In this document: positions 25,729-34,300 of the stretch, in pieces
How the letters are laid out: every line of letters starts with the position of its first letter
Position numbering within the stretch: position 1 is the stretch's first letter
Assembly: GCA_028284265.1 (NCBI GenBank)
Contig: JANQRZ010000004.1
Coordinates: 1 to 64,000, forward strand
Length of the DNA: 64,000 nucleotides
Source of the DNA: Rhodothermales bacterium
GTDB taxonomy: Bacteria > Bacteroidota > Rhodothermia > Rhodothermales > JANQRZ01
Reading direction: 5' to 3'
The notes under the pieces: model-generated
The model's database searches: none
What the model was told of the DNA's origin: nothing
Seen by the model: only the letters and a program-made list of their open reading frames with translations
Position numbers and translations under genes: made by a program

Positions 25729-26082
25729 ATGCCTCCCATCCCGATCCCCGACAGCGACGAGGACCTCCTCGCCGAGTGCGAGGTGGAGACGTTCCGCTCC
25801 GGCGGGCCGGGTGGGCAGCACGCCAACAAGGTCGAGAGCGCCGTCCGCCTGCGCCACCGGCCCAGTGGGGAGACCGTCACGCGGCGCGACACGCGCAGCC
25901 AGCACCGCAACAAACAGCTCGCCCTCAACGAACTGCGCCGTCGCCTCGAAAAGCTGAACCAGCCCCGGAAGCGCCGCGTCAAGACAAAGCCGACCGTTGC
26001 CTCCAAGCGCCGCCGCGTTGAGGCCAAGCGACGGCGGGCCGAAAAGAAAAAGTTCCGCCGTCCGCCCCGCGGCGACGAGTGA
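25729..26082 (+). CDS. ArfB-like peptidyl-tRNA hydrolase (release-factor domain)
   Basis: 117 residues. One RF-1 domain with the invariant GGQ loop ([21 protein letters not shown]) and a highly basic C-terminal tail ([19 protein letters not shown]). That architecture is shared by ArfB/YaeJ, which enters stalled ribosomes and hydrolyses the peptidyl-tRNA. The tail would occupy the mRNA channel. It lacks the codon-recognition domain of RF1/RF2. It stands alone, with the UspA gene convergent on the right. Confidence 0.88.
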   Translation: MPPIPIPDSDEDLLAECEVETFRSGGPGGQHANKVESAVRLRHRPSGETVTRRDTRSQHRNKQLALNELRRRLEKLNQPRKRRVKTKPTVASKRRRVEAKRRRAEKKKFRRPPRGDE

Positions 26083-26101
26083 TCCCGCCGCCCTCGCTCC
26101 G

Positions 26102-26563
26102 CTACGCCCCCTCGCCCGTTTCATCCTTCCGGGCTGGTACGATGAGCACAGGGCGCGAGCCGCGCTGCATGACGCCTTCGCTGACGCTGCCGAGGAGTGC
26201 TCGGCGGAGCGCCCCATGCCCGTGCGAGCCGAGAACAATCAGCTCAGCGTCGATCTTGTCCGCTTGCTCTAGGATGGTCTCGACCGTCGTGCCTTGCACG
26301 AAGAGGGCTTCGGCTTCGAGGCCTTGGGTGCCGAGTCGGTCGGCGAAGCGGTGGAGGGCACGGTGTTCCTCTCGGAGTTCGGCGGCCACTTGGTCGCGGA
26401 CGACTTGCGGTCCGGCCTCGTAGCCGAAGAAACCGTCGAGGTCTGGGTCGGCGACGTGGAGGAGGCGAACCCGGCTGCCGAGCGCTGCCGCCAGCCGAGC
26501 GGCGACCTCAACGACGCGGTCGGTCACATCGGAGAAATCGACGGGGACGAGGAGGGTGCTCAT
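26102..26563 (-). CDS. Universal stress protein (UspA family)
   Basis: 153 residues, a single Usp domain. The first strand is LLVPVDFSDVTD, and the ATP-binding loop is the classical G-x2-G-x9-G-S/T pattern (GSHGHGALRRALLGSVSE) followed by PVLIVP. It should be a small cytoplasmic ATP-binding stress protein. It lies 11 bases beyond the stop of the cNMP/CBS/DUF294 gene in the same direction, so the two probably share a transcript and perhaps a signalling role. Confidence 0.93.
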   Translation of the reverse strand: MSTLLVPVDFSDVTDRVVEVAARLAAALGSRVRLLHVADPDLDGFFGYEAGPQVVRDQVAAELREEHRALHRFADRLGTQGLEAEALFVQGTTVETILEQADKIDAELIVLGSHGHGALRRALLGSVSEGVMQRGSRPVLIVPARKDETGEGA

Positions 26564-26574
26564 GCCATTACTTG

Positions 26575-28473
26575 TTAGCCGCGCTCATAGCGGTTCTGGA
26601 GGGCCTGCTGCACTTTGTCCACCTTCTTGAACGTCTCCTTGAGCAGGTTCTGCTGGCTTTTGTGGAGCGCGTTCGGGTCGATCAGGTCGCTCGGCGTGAC
26701 GCCCGTTTCGGCGGCCTGCATCTGGGCGCGGAGGTGCATGTCCGAGAGTGTAGTGAACGCGCCGAGCAGCGCCTTCTCCTCACGCTCTAAGTCCGGCAGC
26801 GACTCGCGGAGGTGACGGAGCCGGTGGAAGGTGTTGGTGCTACGAAGGTGGCCCGTTTCGAGGGCGAGTACGCGGGCCATGTCCACAATCGGGTCGAGGC
26901 CCCGCTCGCGGAGGTTGAGGCCCTCGGTACCCTCGCCCTGTTCCAACTCAAAGCGACCGAAGAACGAGATCGGCGGGCGGTTCTTCGTCGCGCCGCGCAT
27001 GAGGATGGCGAGAAGGCGGCGGCTGTTTTCGAGCTGGGTGCGAACGGCCTTGAGCAGGCGGTCGACAAGGTCGTCGTCACCGTACAGCCCGCGCACGTCG
27101 AAGCAAATGGCAGAGCGAAGCGAAGCCACCGCGTCGGTGCCCGTGATCCACTGGTCGTAGGCGGCGATCCACTGACTGAGCGGTTGGCGAAACGGCGCTT
27201 CGGAAGCAAGGATGCCCTCGTCGCTCGGGCGGATGCCGACCTCGTTGAGAGCCGCTACGGCGCGCTCGGTGAGGAAGGCGAACCAGCGCTCGGCCCGCTC
27301 GGCTTCGGCCTCATTCGCCGGATCGGCATAGACGAGGCCGTTGGACTGGCTCGTGAAGAGCGCCGCCTCGCGCCGACCGGGTGCGCCGAAGCCCAGCCAC
27401 GCCCATGGCACGTCCATCGCTAGGTCTGGCCGGTCGATGATCGCTTGCTCTTCGACGAGATATAGAAGCCGCGCCTTGAGCTGGTCGTCCATCTCGGCCA
27501 CGACTGCGAGGAGCGATTCACTCTGGACGCCCTGCTGGTAGAGCCGGAAGAGGCGGCGCGTGGACTCGTTGCGGATCTGGGCCAGCTCCTTGATCGAGCG
27601 GGCTTTTTCCAGCCGCTCCACCGTCGCCACGGGGTCGAGGCCCCGGAAGTGGGCGATATCCTCGGCGGTGACCACCCCGAGGATCGGCTTGGCCTTGGGG
27701 TCGGTGCTGGTGACGACGACGCGGCGGATCCGATACTGCATCATCACCCGGACGGCGTCGAAGAGCCGGTCCGAGCCGGACAGCGTCACGGGCGGACGCT
27801 GGACGAGGTCCATGACCGGCGTATCCAGCGAGGCCCCGGCGGCGACAATCTCTTTGATGATGTCCCCCTCGGTGATGAGGCCCACCGCGCTGCCGTCTTG
27901 GACGATCAGGACCGTGTCGCCCTTGGTGTCGCGCATCAACTGGGCGGCCTCCTGCACGGTCGCGGCCGGTTGGCACGCGAGGGCGTCGTGGTAGACCACG
28001 TTGGCGAGGCTCGTCTCGAAGAGGAGGAACGCGCCGCTGGCGTCCATCTCGGTGTCGAGCGTGCGGACGTACTGCTTGAGGTCCTCGTCGAAGTGTGCGG
28101 CAAACGTCGGGTCGTTCTTGTAGAGGTCGTTGAAGTGTTCGGCGGAGAGCAGCGCGCAGACCGTCGGCTCGACGGCCTTTGCCTCATAGGGAAGGATGCC
28201 GCCCTGAAGCAGGCCGTAGGACCCGAAGACCGATCCCTCGCCGACCATGTTGAGGAGCTTGCCCTGCTCGTCGTCGAACAGCCGGATCAGGCCCGACTCG
28301 ACGATGTAGAGCGCGCGGTGGATGTCCGTGCCTTGCTGGAGGATGACCTCGCCCGGCTCAAAGATTTCGAGCGTGGTGTCCCCGATGATGCTCTGCCGCT
28401 TGGCAGCCGAGAGGTGGTCGAAGGGAGGCGTGTGCTCAAGGAGGGCCGCGAGGCGCTCGGTGATGGAACTCAT
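26575..28473 (-). CDS. cNMP-binding, CBS and DUF294 nucleotidyltransferase-like protein
   Basis: 632 residues. Residues 15-135 form a cyclic-nucleotide-binding domain (FEPGEVILQQGT, GEGSVFGSYGLL). Two CBS domains span about 160-275. The DUF294 nucleotidyltransferase-like domain starts near 320, with a C-terminal helical partner from about 480. The usual glycine/acid motif appears as GFGAPGRRE (361-369). The catalytic Asp pair of this family (T-D-x-D-N) is replaced by Ser375 and Ser377 in TSQSN. The domain is therefore probably not an active nucleotidyltransferase and may act as a sensor. The UspA gene follows 11 bases on. Confidence 0.88.
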   Translation of the reverse strand: MSSITERLAALLEHTPPFDHLSAAKRQSIIGDTTLEIFEPGEVILQQGTDIHRALYIVESGLIRLFDDEQGKLLNMVGEGSVFGSYGLLQGGILPYEAKAVEPTVCALLSAEHFNDLYKNDPTFAAHFDEDLKQYVRTLDTEMDASGAFLLFETSLANVVYHDALACQPAATVQEAAQLMRDTKGDTVLIVQDGSAVGLITEGDIIKEIVAAGASLDTPVMDLVQRPPVTLSGSDRLFDAVRVMMQYRIRRVVVTSTDPKAKPILGVVTAEDIAHFRGLDPVATVERLEKARSIKELAQIRNESTRRLFRLYQQGVQSESLLAVVAEMDDQLKARLLYLVEEQAIIDRPDLAMDVPWAWLGFGAPGRREAALFTSQSNGLVYADPANEAEAERAERWFAFLTERAVAALNEVGIRPSDEGILASEAPFRQPLSQWIAAYDQWITGTDAVASLRSAICFDVRGLYGDDDLVDRLLKAVRTQLENSRRLLAILMRGATKNRPPISFFGRFELEQGEGTEGLNLRERGLDPIVDMARVLALETGHLRSTNTFHRLRHLRESLPDLEREEKALLGAFTTLSDMHLRAQMQAAETGVTPSDLIDPNALHKSQQNLLKETFKKVDKVQQALQNRYERG

Positions 28474-28573
28474 AGAGGCCGGGAGCAGGGTGGGCGAGGA
28501 GAGGTTGTCGGGGGACGCTTACGCAAGAACGGTAATCCGCCCCTAAGAATGCAAGACGGAGCACCGAACGGTG

Positions 28574-28948
28574 TTATGGCGTAGCGTTTGAAAGGGAGTC
28601 GGGGGGCGAGGTCTCCACAAGAGTGAGCGGCGTGTCGGGCGGGAGGACGCGGATGCTGTCGATGCGGTAGCCGTTGCCCCGGTCGGCGAGGAGGAAGCGG
28701 ATTTTGTCGCCTTCGCGGAGACTGTCGAGCGAAACGGACTCTTCGATGCGGAAGGGCATCTGCATGGCCTCCATGAAGCCGGGAATCGCCTCGTGGCTGA
28801 TGACCGCGACGGCTCCGTCGTAGGCCGGGCCGAGGTACTGGCCGCGCACAGTGAACGATACGCTCGTTTCGTCGGGCGGCTCGGCACAGCCCGCGAAGAC
28901 AGCGCAGCCGAGGCAGAGTAGACAGGCAAGGAAGCACAGGCGGGTCAT
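28574..28948 (-). CDS. CusF-like copper-binding lipoprotein
   Basis: 124 residues from ATG 28948. The lipobox is AVFAGC. The mature domain (VRGQYLGPAYDGAVAVISHEAIPGF then MEAMQMPFRIEES, LREGDKIRFLL) is the OB-fold of CusF-type proteins. The His of SHEAIPGF and the Met pair of MEAMQMPF are the copper-site residues of the family. Its ATG overlaps the stop of the haem lipoprotein gene by four bases (ATGA), so the two are translationally coupled. It probably buffers or delivers periplasmic Cu(I). The redox neighbour suggests delivery to respiratory or haem proteins, which is inference. Confidence 0.85.
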   Translation of the reverse strand: MTRLCFLACLLCLGCAVFAGCAEPPDETSVSFTVRGQYLGPAYDGAVAVISHEAIPGFMEAMQMPFRIEESVSLDSLREGDKIRFLLADRGNGYRIDSIRVLPPDTPLTLVETSPPDSLSNATP

Positions 28949-29415
28949 GGTGCGAAGGATTGCGAGGGGTAGGCGTTGGTGCGAGGTACGACGAGTTGGA
29001 TAAACCCGTGCTCGGTGGTGGTGTGGCACCCGTTGCATCCACCGAGAAGCGCACCGTAGGCGGCGTCGAACGTCTCCGGTGACTGCGTCTCGATGGCTTC
29101 CTCGATTCGCTCCAAGGCCGGGAGCAGCATCGTCTGCATCAGGGCGCTCACGTCGTGTCCGTCCTCCTCAAAGCCTCCGGCTACGATCTCTTCACTGACC
29201 TCGGCGATCTCATGCTCATAGAAGTCTGCCAGCGCCCAGTTTTCCTCCGAGCCTGCGAGGTAGAGTTTCTCCGCGAAGCGTTGGAGTGAGGCCATGTAGG
29301 GGGCTAATTCTTCGCTAGGCTCCTCGTCCGACTCATGGGCAGAAGGCTCATCGGGAGTCGGGGCGGTGCAGGCGGCGATGAGGCCTGCGAGGAGAAGAGG
29401 GAAGAGGTAGCGCAT
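28945..29415 (-). CDS. Monohaem cytochrome c-type lipoprotein
   Basis: 156 residues from ATG 29415. A lipobox (AGLIAAC-TAP) is followed by an acidic linker and a helical domain. A single CNGCH haem-binding motif lies near the C-terminus. The domain resembles cytochrome c' or DUF1924-like small cytochromes, but no distal ligand is obvious. It overlaps the CusF-like gene by four bases, so the two are made together. A TAGCTTG box near 29450 may be its promoter. Confidence 0.8.
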   Translation of the reverse strand: MRYLFPLLLAGLIAACTAPTPDEPSAHESDEEPSEELAPYMASLQRFAEKLYLAGSEENWALADFYEHEIAEVSEEIVAGGFEEDGHDVSALMQTMLLPALERIEEAIETQSPETFDAAYGALLGGCNGCHTTTEHGFIQLVVPRTNAYPSQSFAP

Positions 29416-29443
29416 GACAGTAGAGAGAGTAAAGGCGTGCAAG

Positions 29444-29911
29444 CTACGCCCCGGCTTGGGTCAGCGTTTGGAACGCCGGAATGGTATCGAGAAAGTGGAA
29501 CGTTCCCGCGTCGCGGTCCACCGTCCAGCAGTAGTGTTCGCGTCCGTTGGTGACAACGAGGTGCGGCGCGAGCGTGACCGTGTTGTACCGGGAGACCTGA
29601 TCGAAGACGGCTTGGGTCAGCTTCACCGAGGGGGCCTTGCACTCGGCGATGAGAAGCGGGCGTTGCCCCCGGTCGTAGGCGACCACATCGGCGCGGCGCG
29701 GCCCGCCCGCCGCCTCGATTTTCTTCTCGACCGCCAGCAGCCCGATGGGGTAGCCGAGCGTCTCGGTGAAAAGGCGGACGAGATGCTGGCGGACCCACTC
29801 CTCGGGCGTCAGCCGGACGTACTTCCGACGAACCGCATCGAGGATCACGCGCCGCCCGCCCTGGTCGCGCACGTCGAACGGGCCGGTCGGGGGGAAGTTG
29901 AGGGATTCCAC
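29444..29911 (-). CDS. HsdR N-terminal domain protein
   Basis: 155 residues. The nuclease-fold pattern is present: PEEWVRQHLVRLFTETLGYP, VEKKIEAAGGPRRADVVAYD, RPLLIAECKAPSV. The Asp of RADVV and the Glu and Lys of IAECKAP match the PD-(D/E)XK site of the type I restriction enzyme N-terminal domain (PF13588). Stand-alone versions are common in Bacteroidota and are not part of an HsdR enzyme here. No methylase or specificity gene is adjacent. It lies 7 bases after the 29919 gene stop in the same direction. Confidence 0.88.
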   Translation of the reverse strand: MESLNFPPTGPFDVRDQGGRRVILDAVRRKYVRLTPEEWVRQHLVRLFTETLGYPIGLLAVEKKIEAAGGPRRADVVAYDRGQRPLLIAECKAPSVKLTQAVFDQVSRYNTVTLAPHLVVTNGREHYCWTVDRDAGTFHFLDTIPAFQTLTQAGA

Positions 29912-29918
29912 GACGCGG

Positions 29919-30365
29919 TCAGGCCGTCCGGGCGGCTTGGCGTTTCAGCGCCCGCAGCGCGCCGCACCACCAGTCGGCGTCGCGCGTGAGTTGGTGGATC
30001 GTCACGTCAGCGAAGTGGGGGATGAGCGAGACGAGGACCGGCGGCACCTCAGACCAGCGGTCTTCTAGGACGAGGGCTTCGAGGTCGCGGGCAACGGTCC
30101 GGCTCCAGCGCCATGTCTCGCGGAGCGCCTCGGCCTTCTTCCAGTAGTTGCGGTCGTCCCACGCATGGGCACTCTCGTCGATGGTGGTGTAGATACCGCG
30201 CAGGTGGAGGACGAGGAACGCCGTCATGTCCTTCGCCTCCGCGTCGAAGCGGCCCGAGGCCAGTCCCTCGTTCTGGGCGAGGAGGCGGAGCGCTTCGGCG
30301 CAGGAGCGGATGTGGGCGCGGCGCGTCTTGGCGGGCGTCGTGCCGGTGTTGGTGATGCGGCCCAT
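29919..30365 (-). CDS. Conserved hypothetical helical protein
   Basis: 148 residues, soluble and helical, Trp-rich (WDDRNYWKKAEALRETWRW, WWCGALRAL). It contains AFLVLHLRGIYTTIDESAHAWDDRNYW, a block I recognise only from uncharacterised Bacteroidota proteins. No catalytic motif is visible. It precedes the HsdR-N gene by 7 bases in the same direction, so they are probably co-transcribed. Confidence 0.65.
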   Translation of the reverse strand: MGRITNTGTTPAKTRRAHIRSCAEALRLLAQNEGLASGRFDAEAKDMTAFLVLHLRGIYTTIDESAHAWDDRNYWKKAEALRETWRWSRTVARDLEALVLEDRWSEVPPVLVSLIPHFADVTIHQLTRDADWWCGALRALKRQAARTA

Positions 30366-30466
30366 CGCGGAGGCAGTGCGTGAAAGGGACGCCCGGAAAC
30401 TACGCTTCAGATCGGTCTGCGTCAGACCTGTCTTACTCTGGTTTACCTCTGCTGCGACCTGCTGGG

Positions 30467-30811
30467 CTATAGCTGCCAGAACCCATGTTGAGTATCGCCT
30501 TGAAGGTAGATGGCGATCACGCCTTTACCGGGAAGCTCCATGGGTGGAAGCGCAATGTGGCAGCCTGCTTTCTCAGCCGCTCGTACCGCCTCAGAAATGT
30601 TCTCTACCAGCCAGTAAGGTCGCGTGACGGGTGGTTCGGCATCGTTCATCGGTGCCCGCACCCCGAGCAAGCAGCCATCTTGCAGCATGGCGACACGCGC
30701 ATTTCCCAGCACGGCGTCGGGCTCAGAGAACTCCAGGTTCAACGTGGACTGATAGGAATTGCAGACACCCGCCACATCGGGCGTAACCACTTCCAGATAG
30801 TAAATCTTCAT
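30467..30811 (-). CDS. VOC family (glyoxalase-like) protein
   Basis: 114 residues from ATG 30811. The longer open frame upstream overlaps unrelated sequence. The VOC beta-alpha-beta-beta-beta pattern is visible: IYYLEVVTPDVAGVCNSY, DAVLGNARVAMLQDGCLLGV, PYWLVENISEAVRAAEKAGC, KGVIAIYLQGDTQHGFWQL. Metal-binding His or Glu residues are only partly recognisable. Members include glyoxalase, dioxygenases and bleomycin-resistance proteins. It is encoded directly past the decayed attC-like sequence at 30832-30957 and oriented away from intI, as a cassette gene would be. Confidence 0.82.
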   Translation of the reverse strand: MKIYYLEVVTPDVAGVCNSYQSTLNLEFSEPDAVLGNARVAMLQDGCLLGVRAPMNDAEPPVTRPYWLVENISEAVRAAEKAGCHIALPPMELPGKGVIAIYLQGDTQHGFWQL

Positions 30812-30831
30812 TCTTGGCCTTCCATCCAATA

Positions 30832-30957
30832 AGCTGCTCGACAGTTTTCGCTTCAGCCACCGTCGGCGGCACGGCGCAGGGACGAGGCAAAGTAGCGCAG
30901 ACGCCTGTATGAAGCAAAGCCGCGAAGCTCGGGATCGGTTTGCAGTGGCGGGTTCTA
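30832..30957 (-). repeat. Degenerate attC-like sequence
   Basis: Read on the minus strand, it begins GTAGAACCCGCCACTGCA and shares many blocks in order with the site at 34689-34813 (TGCTTC, GCCTCGTCC, AAACTGT). The inner stem and the right core have decayed, so it is probably no longer recombinogenic. Its left core overlaps the stop codon of the membrane-protein frame at 30955. Confidence 0.4.
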
Positions 30958-31371
30958 CCGCCGTGCGGTGGGCCAACCGAGAACGGGGGCCATTACCGCG
31001 CACAGGAACAGAAAACCTACCAACAACCAGTGCGTTGATTGGCGGCGCTCTAGTTTCGCAACATGCCACAGCAAACCGAACAGGAGGCCAACGGGACCTG
31101 CCACGGCACCGCCAAGCCAGAAGTCTATGAACGGATCTCCCTCCGGTCTGACCGAGACCATAGAGACGACTCCGCTCACGACCTGGAAGAGCGCGGAGAC
31201 CGCGACCAGCCGCCAGTGCCTCAACAGGAGAACGAGAGCCTCGACTCCGTCTTTCGGTATAGTGCGTGTGTTCAAAGCGAGAGGCGGTATAACCAGCAGT
31301 TTCGTGCCGGAGAGATGCAATGTAAAACAACTGCGGACGGGTCGCGCAGGGATATATTCTGAGAACATCAT
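30955..31371 (-). CDS. Possible three-helix membrane protein
   Basis: Up to 138 residues. Three hydrophobic helices are plausible (LVAVSALFQVVSGVVSMVSV, FWLGGAVAGPVGLLFGLLW, THWLLVGFLFLCAVMAPVLG). The annotated start at 31371 is doubtful because the first 40 residues are not membrane-protein-like and the promoter box of the 31383 gene lies inside. The true start may be a TTG or GTG further in. The stop codon lies within the decayed attC-like site. No family recognised. Confidence 0.45.
   Translation of the reverse strand: MMFSEYIPARPVRSCFTLHLSGTKLLVIPPLALNTRTIPKDGVEALVLLLRHWRLVAVSALFQVVSGVVSMVSVRPEGDPFIDFWLGGAVAGPVGLLFGLLWHVAKLERRQSTHWLLVGFLFLCAVMAPVLGWPTARR
31353..31359 (+). promoter_or_regulatory. 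Candidate -7 box for the 31383 gene
   Basis: TATATTC lies 23 bases before the ATG at 31383, the spacing seen for the 51634 gene. No TTG is found at the expected distance. Confidence 0.4.
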
Positions 31372-31382
31372 CCGCTCCCGCT

Positions 31383-34300
31383 ATGCGCCCATTCTTGCTT
31401 CTGCTCTCACTCCTGCTGGTCCTGCCCGCTCACGCCCAGGACGACCCGCCCACGGTGGCGGGCTTGAACTACGACGCCCTCTCATGGCGCGGCATCGGAC
31501 CCGCGTTCACGTCGGGCCGCATCGCCGACATTGCGATCCACCCGAACGACCCGCAGACGTGGTACGTCGCCGTCGGGAGCGGCGGCGTCTGGATGACCTC
31601 GAACAGCGGCACCACCTGGACGTCCCTCTTCGACGGGCAGTCCGCCTACTCGACCGGGTCGATCGCGCTCGACCCGCAGAACCCGAACACGGTCTGGGTC
31701 GGCACGGGCGAGAACATCGGCGGGCGTCACGCGGCCTACGGCGACGGCATCTACCGCTCGACCGACGGCGGCCAGACGTGGGAGAACCGCGGCCTCAAAG
31801 AGAGCGAGCGCCTCTCGACGATCTGGATTCACCCCGACGACTCGAACGTGGTGCTCGTCGCGGCGCAGGGTCCGCTGTGGAGTCCCGGCGGCGAGCGCGG
31901 CCTCTACCGCACCGAGGACGGCGGCGAGACGTGGACGCGGACGCTCGGCGGCAGTGATTGGACCGGCGCGACCGACCTCGTCGTGGACCCGCGCGACCCC
32001 GACGTCATGTACGCCGCGACATGGGACCGCCACCGGACGGTCGCAGCCTACATGGGCGGCGGACCGGGCACCGGCCTCCACAAGAGCACCGATGGCGGCC
32101 GGACGTGGACCGAGTTGACGCGCGGACTGCCGAAGAGCAACATGGGCAAAATCGGCCTCGCGATCTCGCCCCAGAACCCGGACGTCGTCTACGCCGCCAT
32201 CGAAACGGACCAGCGTGAGGGCGGCGTGTGGATGAGCGCGGACCGTGGCGCGAGTTGGAAGAAAATGTCCGACGCCGTCGCCGGAGGGACCGGCCCGCAC
32301 TACTACCAAGAGCTGTACGCCTCGCCGCACCACGAAGGCCGCATCTACCTGATGGACGTGCGCGTGCAGCAGTCGAACGACCACGGCGCAACGTTCTTCA
32401 TCCAGAACACTGCGAACAAGCACGTCGACAACCACGCGCTCGCCTTCCACCCGACCGACCCCGACTACCTGCTCTCGGGCACGGACGGCGGTCTGTACGA
32501 GTCGTTCGACGGCGGCGAGAGCTGGCGCTACATCGACAACCTGCCCGTCATCCAGTATTACAAGGTTGCCGTTGACGATGCACTCCCGTTCTACAACATC
32601 TACGGGGGCACCCAAGACAACAACTCGCAGGGCGGCCCCTCGGCCACAGACACGCGCGAGGGCGCGGGCAACGGTGACTGGTTCATCACGCTCGGCGGCG
32701 ACGGCCACCAGTCGGCCACCGAGCCGGGCAACCCGGACATCACCTACGCGCAGTCGCAGCAGGGCAACCTGCACCGCATCGACCAGATCACCGGCGAGGC
32801 GACGTACATCGTGCCCCAGCCGGGTCCGGGCGAGGGGCCGGAGCGCTACAACTGGGACGCGCCGATCCTCGTCAGCCCGCACGATCCGGCGACGCTCTAC
32901 TTCGCTTCGCAGCGCGTCTGGAAATCGACCAACCGCGGCGACAGTTGGACAGCGATCTCGGGCGACCTGACGCGTGACCAGGAGCGCTTCGAACTGCCGA
33001 TCATGGGCCGCACGCAGTCGATTGACAATGCGTGGGACATCTATGCGATGTCGGTCTACAACACCGTCACGTCGGTCGATGTCTCGGCGCGGGACGCGGA
33101 CCTGATCTACGCCGGGACCGATGACGGCCTGCTGCAGATCACCGAGGACGGCGGCGGCTCGTGGCGCGAAGTCGAGGTCGGCTCGATTCGAGGCGTGCCT
33201 GCGACGGCGTTCGTCAACCACGTCTACGCCGACCTGCACGACGCGAACACAGTCTACGCCGCGCTCGACAACCACAAGTATGGCGACTTCGCGCCGTACC
33301 TCGTCAAGAGCACGGACCGCGGCCGCTCGTGGGCGATGGCGACCGAGGGCATTCCCGAGCGCACCCTCGTGTGGCGACTGGTGCAGGACCACGTCCAGCC
33401 GAACCTGCTCTTCGCAGCCACCGAGTTTGGCGTCTACTTCTCGTCCGACCGCGGCGGCCAGTGGATCGAACTCGGCGGAGATATGCCGACCATCGGCGTG
33501 CGCGACCTCGTCATCCAGCGCCGCGAGAACGACCTCGTCGCCGGGACGTTCGGGCGCGGCTTCCTCGTGCTCGACGATTACAGCCCGCTGCGCGAGATGA
33601 CCGACGCTGTCGTAGCGAGCGAGGGGCACCTGTTCGGCCTGCGCGATGCCAAGCGCTTCAACTATCGCCGGGCCACCAACGGGTCGGTCGGCGACGACGA
33701 GTACCGCGCACCCAACCCCGAGTACGGTGCCGTCTTCACGTACTACCTCCGCGACGGCTACCAGAGCCTCGAAGCCCAGCGTCAGGAAGCCGAGGGCGAG
33801 ATCGAAGAGGGCGACGACGTGCCCTTCCCCGGCTGGGATGCACTGGACGCCGAGCGCAACGAAGAAGCCGACCGCGTCGAACTGCACATCCGCGATGCCC
33901 AAGGCGACGTCGTCGCCCGCGTCGAGGGTAGCAACTCGAAAGGGCTGCACCGCGTCGCGTGGGACCTCGAGCGCGATGCGCTAGGCCCGGTCACACCGGG
34001 CGAGGACAGCGAGGCGAACGGCTTCGAGGCCGAGCCGGGTGCGTATTCGGCCACGCTCGTGCGCGTCGCCGACGGGCAGGCGCGCACCCTCTCGGGTCCG
34101 GTCTCGTTCGACGTGGTGCCGCTGCGCGACGGCGCACTGCGCTCGGCGACGCCCGTTGATCTGGCGGCGTTCCGCGAGCGCATGGAGCGTTTGATGACTG
34201 AGATGACGCTGTTCTCGAACGCGATGGAGCGTGCCGAAGATCGCATCGGGGCGCTCGAAGCGGCCCACGACCGCGCGCGCCGACCGGACGAGGCCCTCGC

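Noticed and set aside
29444-29911. Link between the HsdR-N protein and the R-M cassette
   Set aside because: It lies 5 kb from the cassette, outside the attC-bounded part, in normal G+C DNA, and stand-alone versions are common in this lineage.
30366-30466. A possible third attC at the end of the VOC gene
   Set aside because: Only short fragments resemble the core (TATAGCC), with no complementary arm or length match.
31482-33950. An 822-codon minus-strand frame
   Set aside because: Antisense to the BNR-repeat gene, which has a signal peptide and repeats. No motif in the antisense reading.
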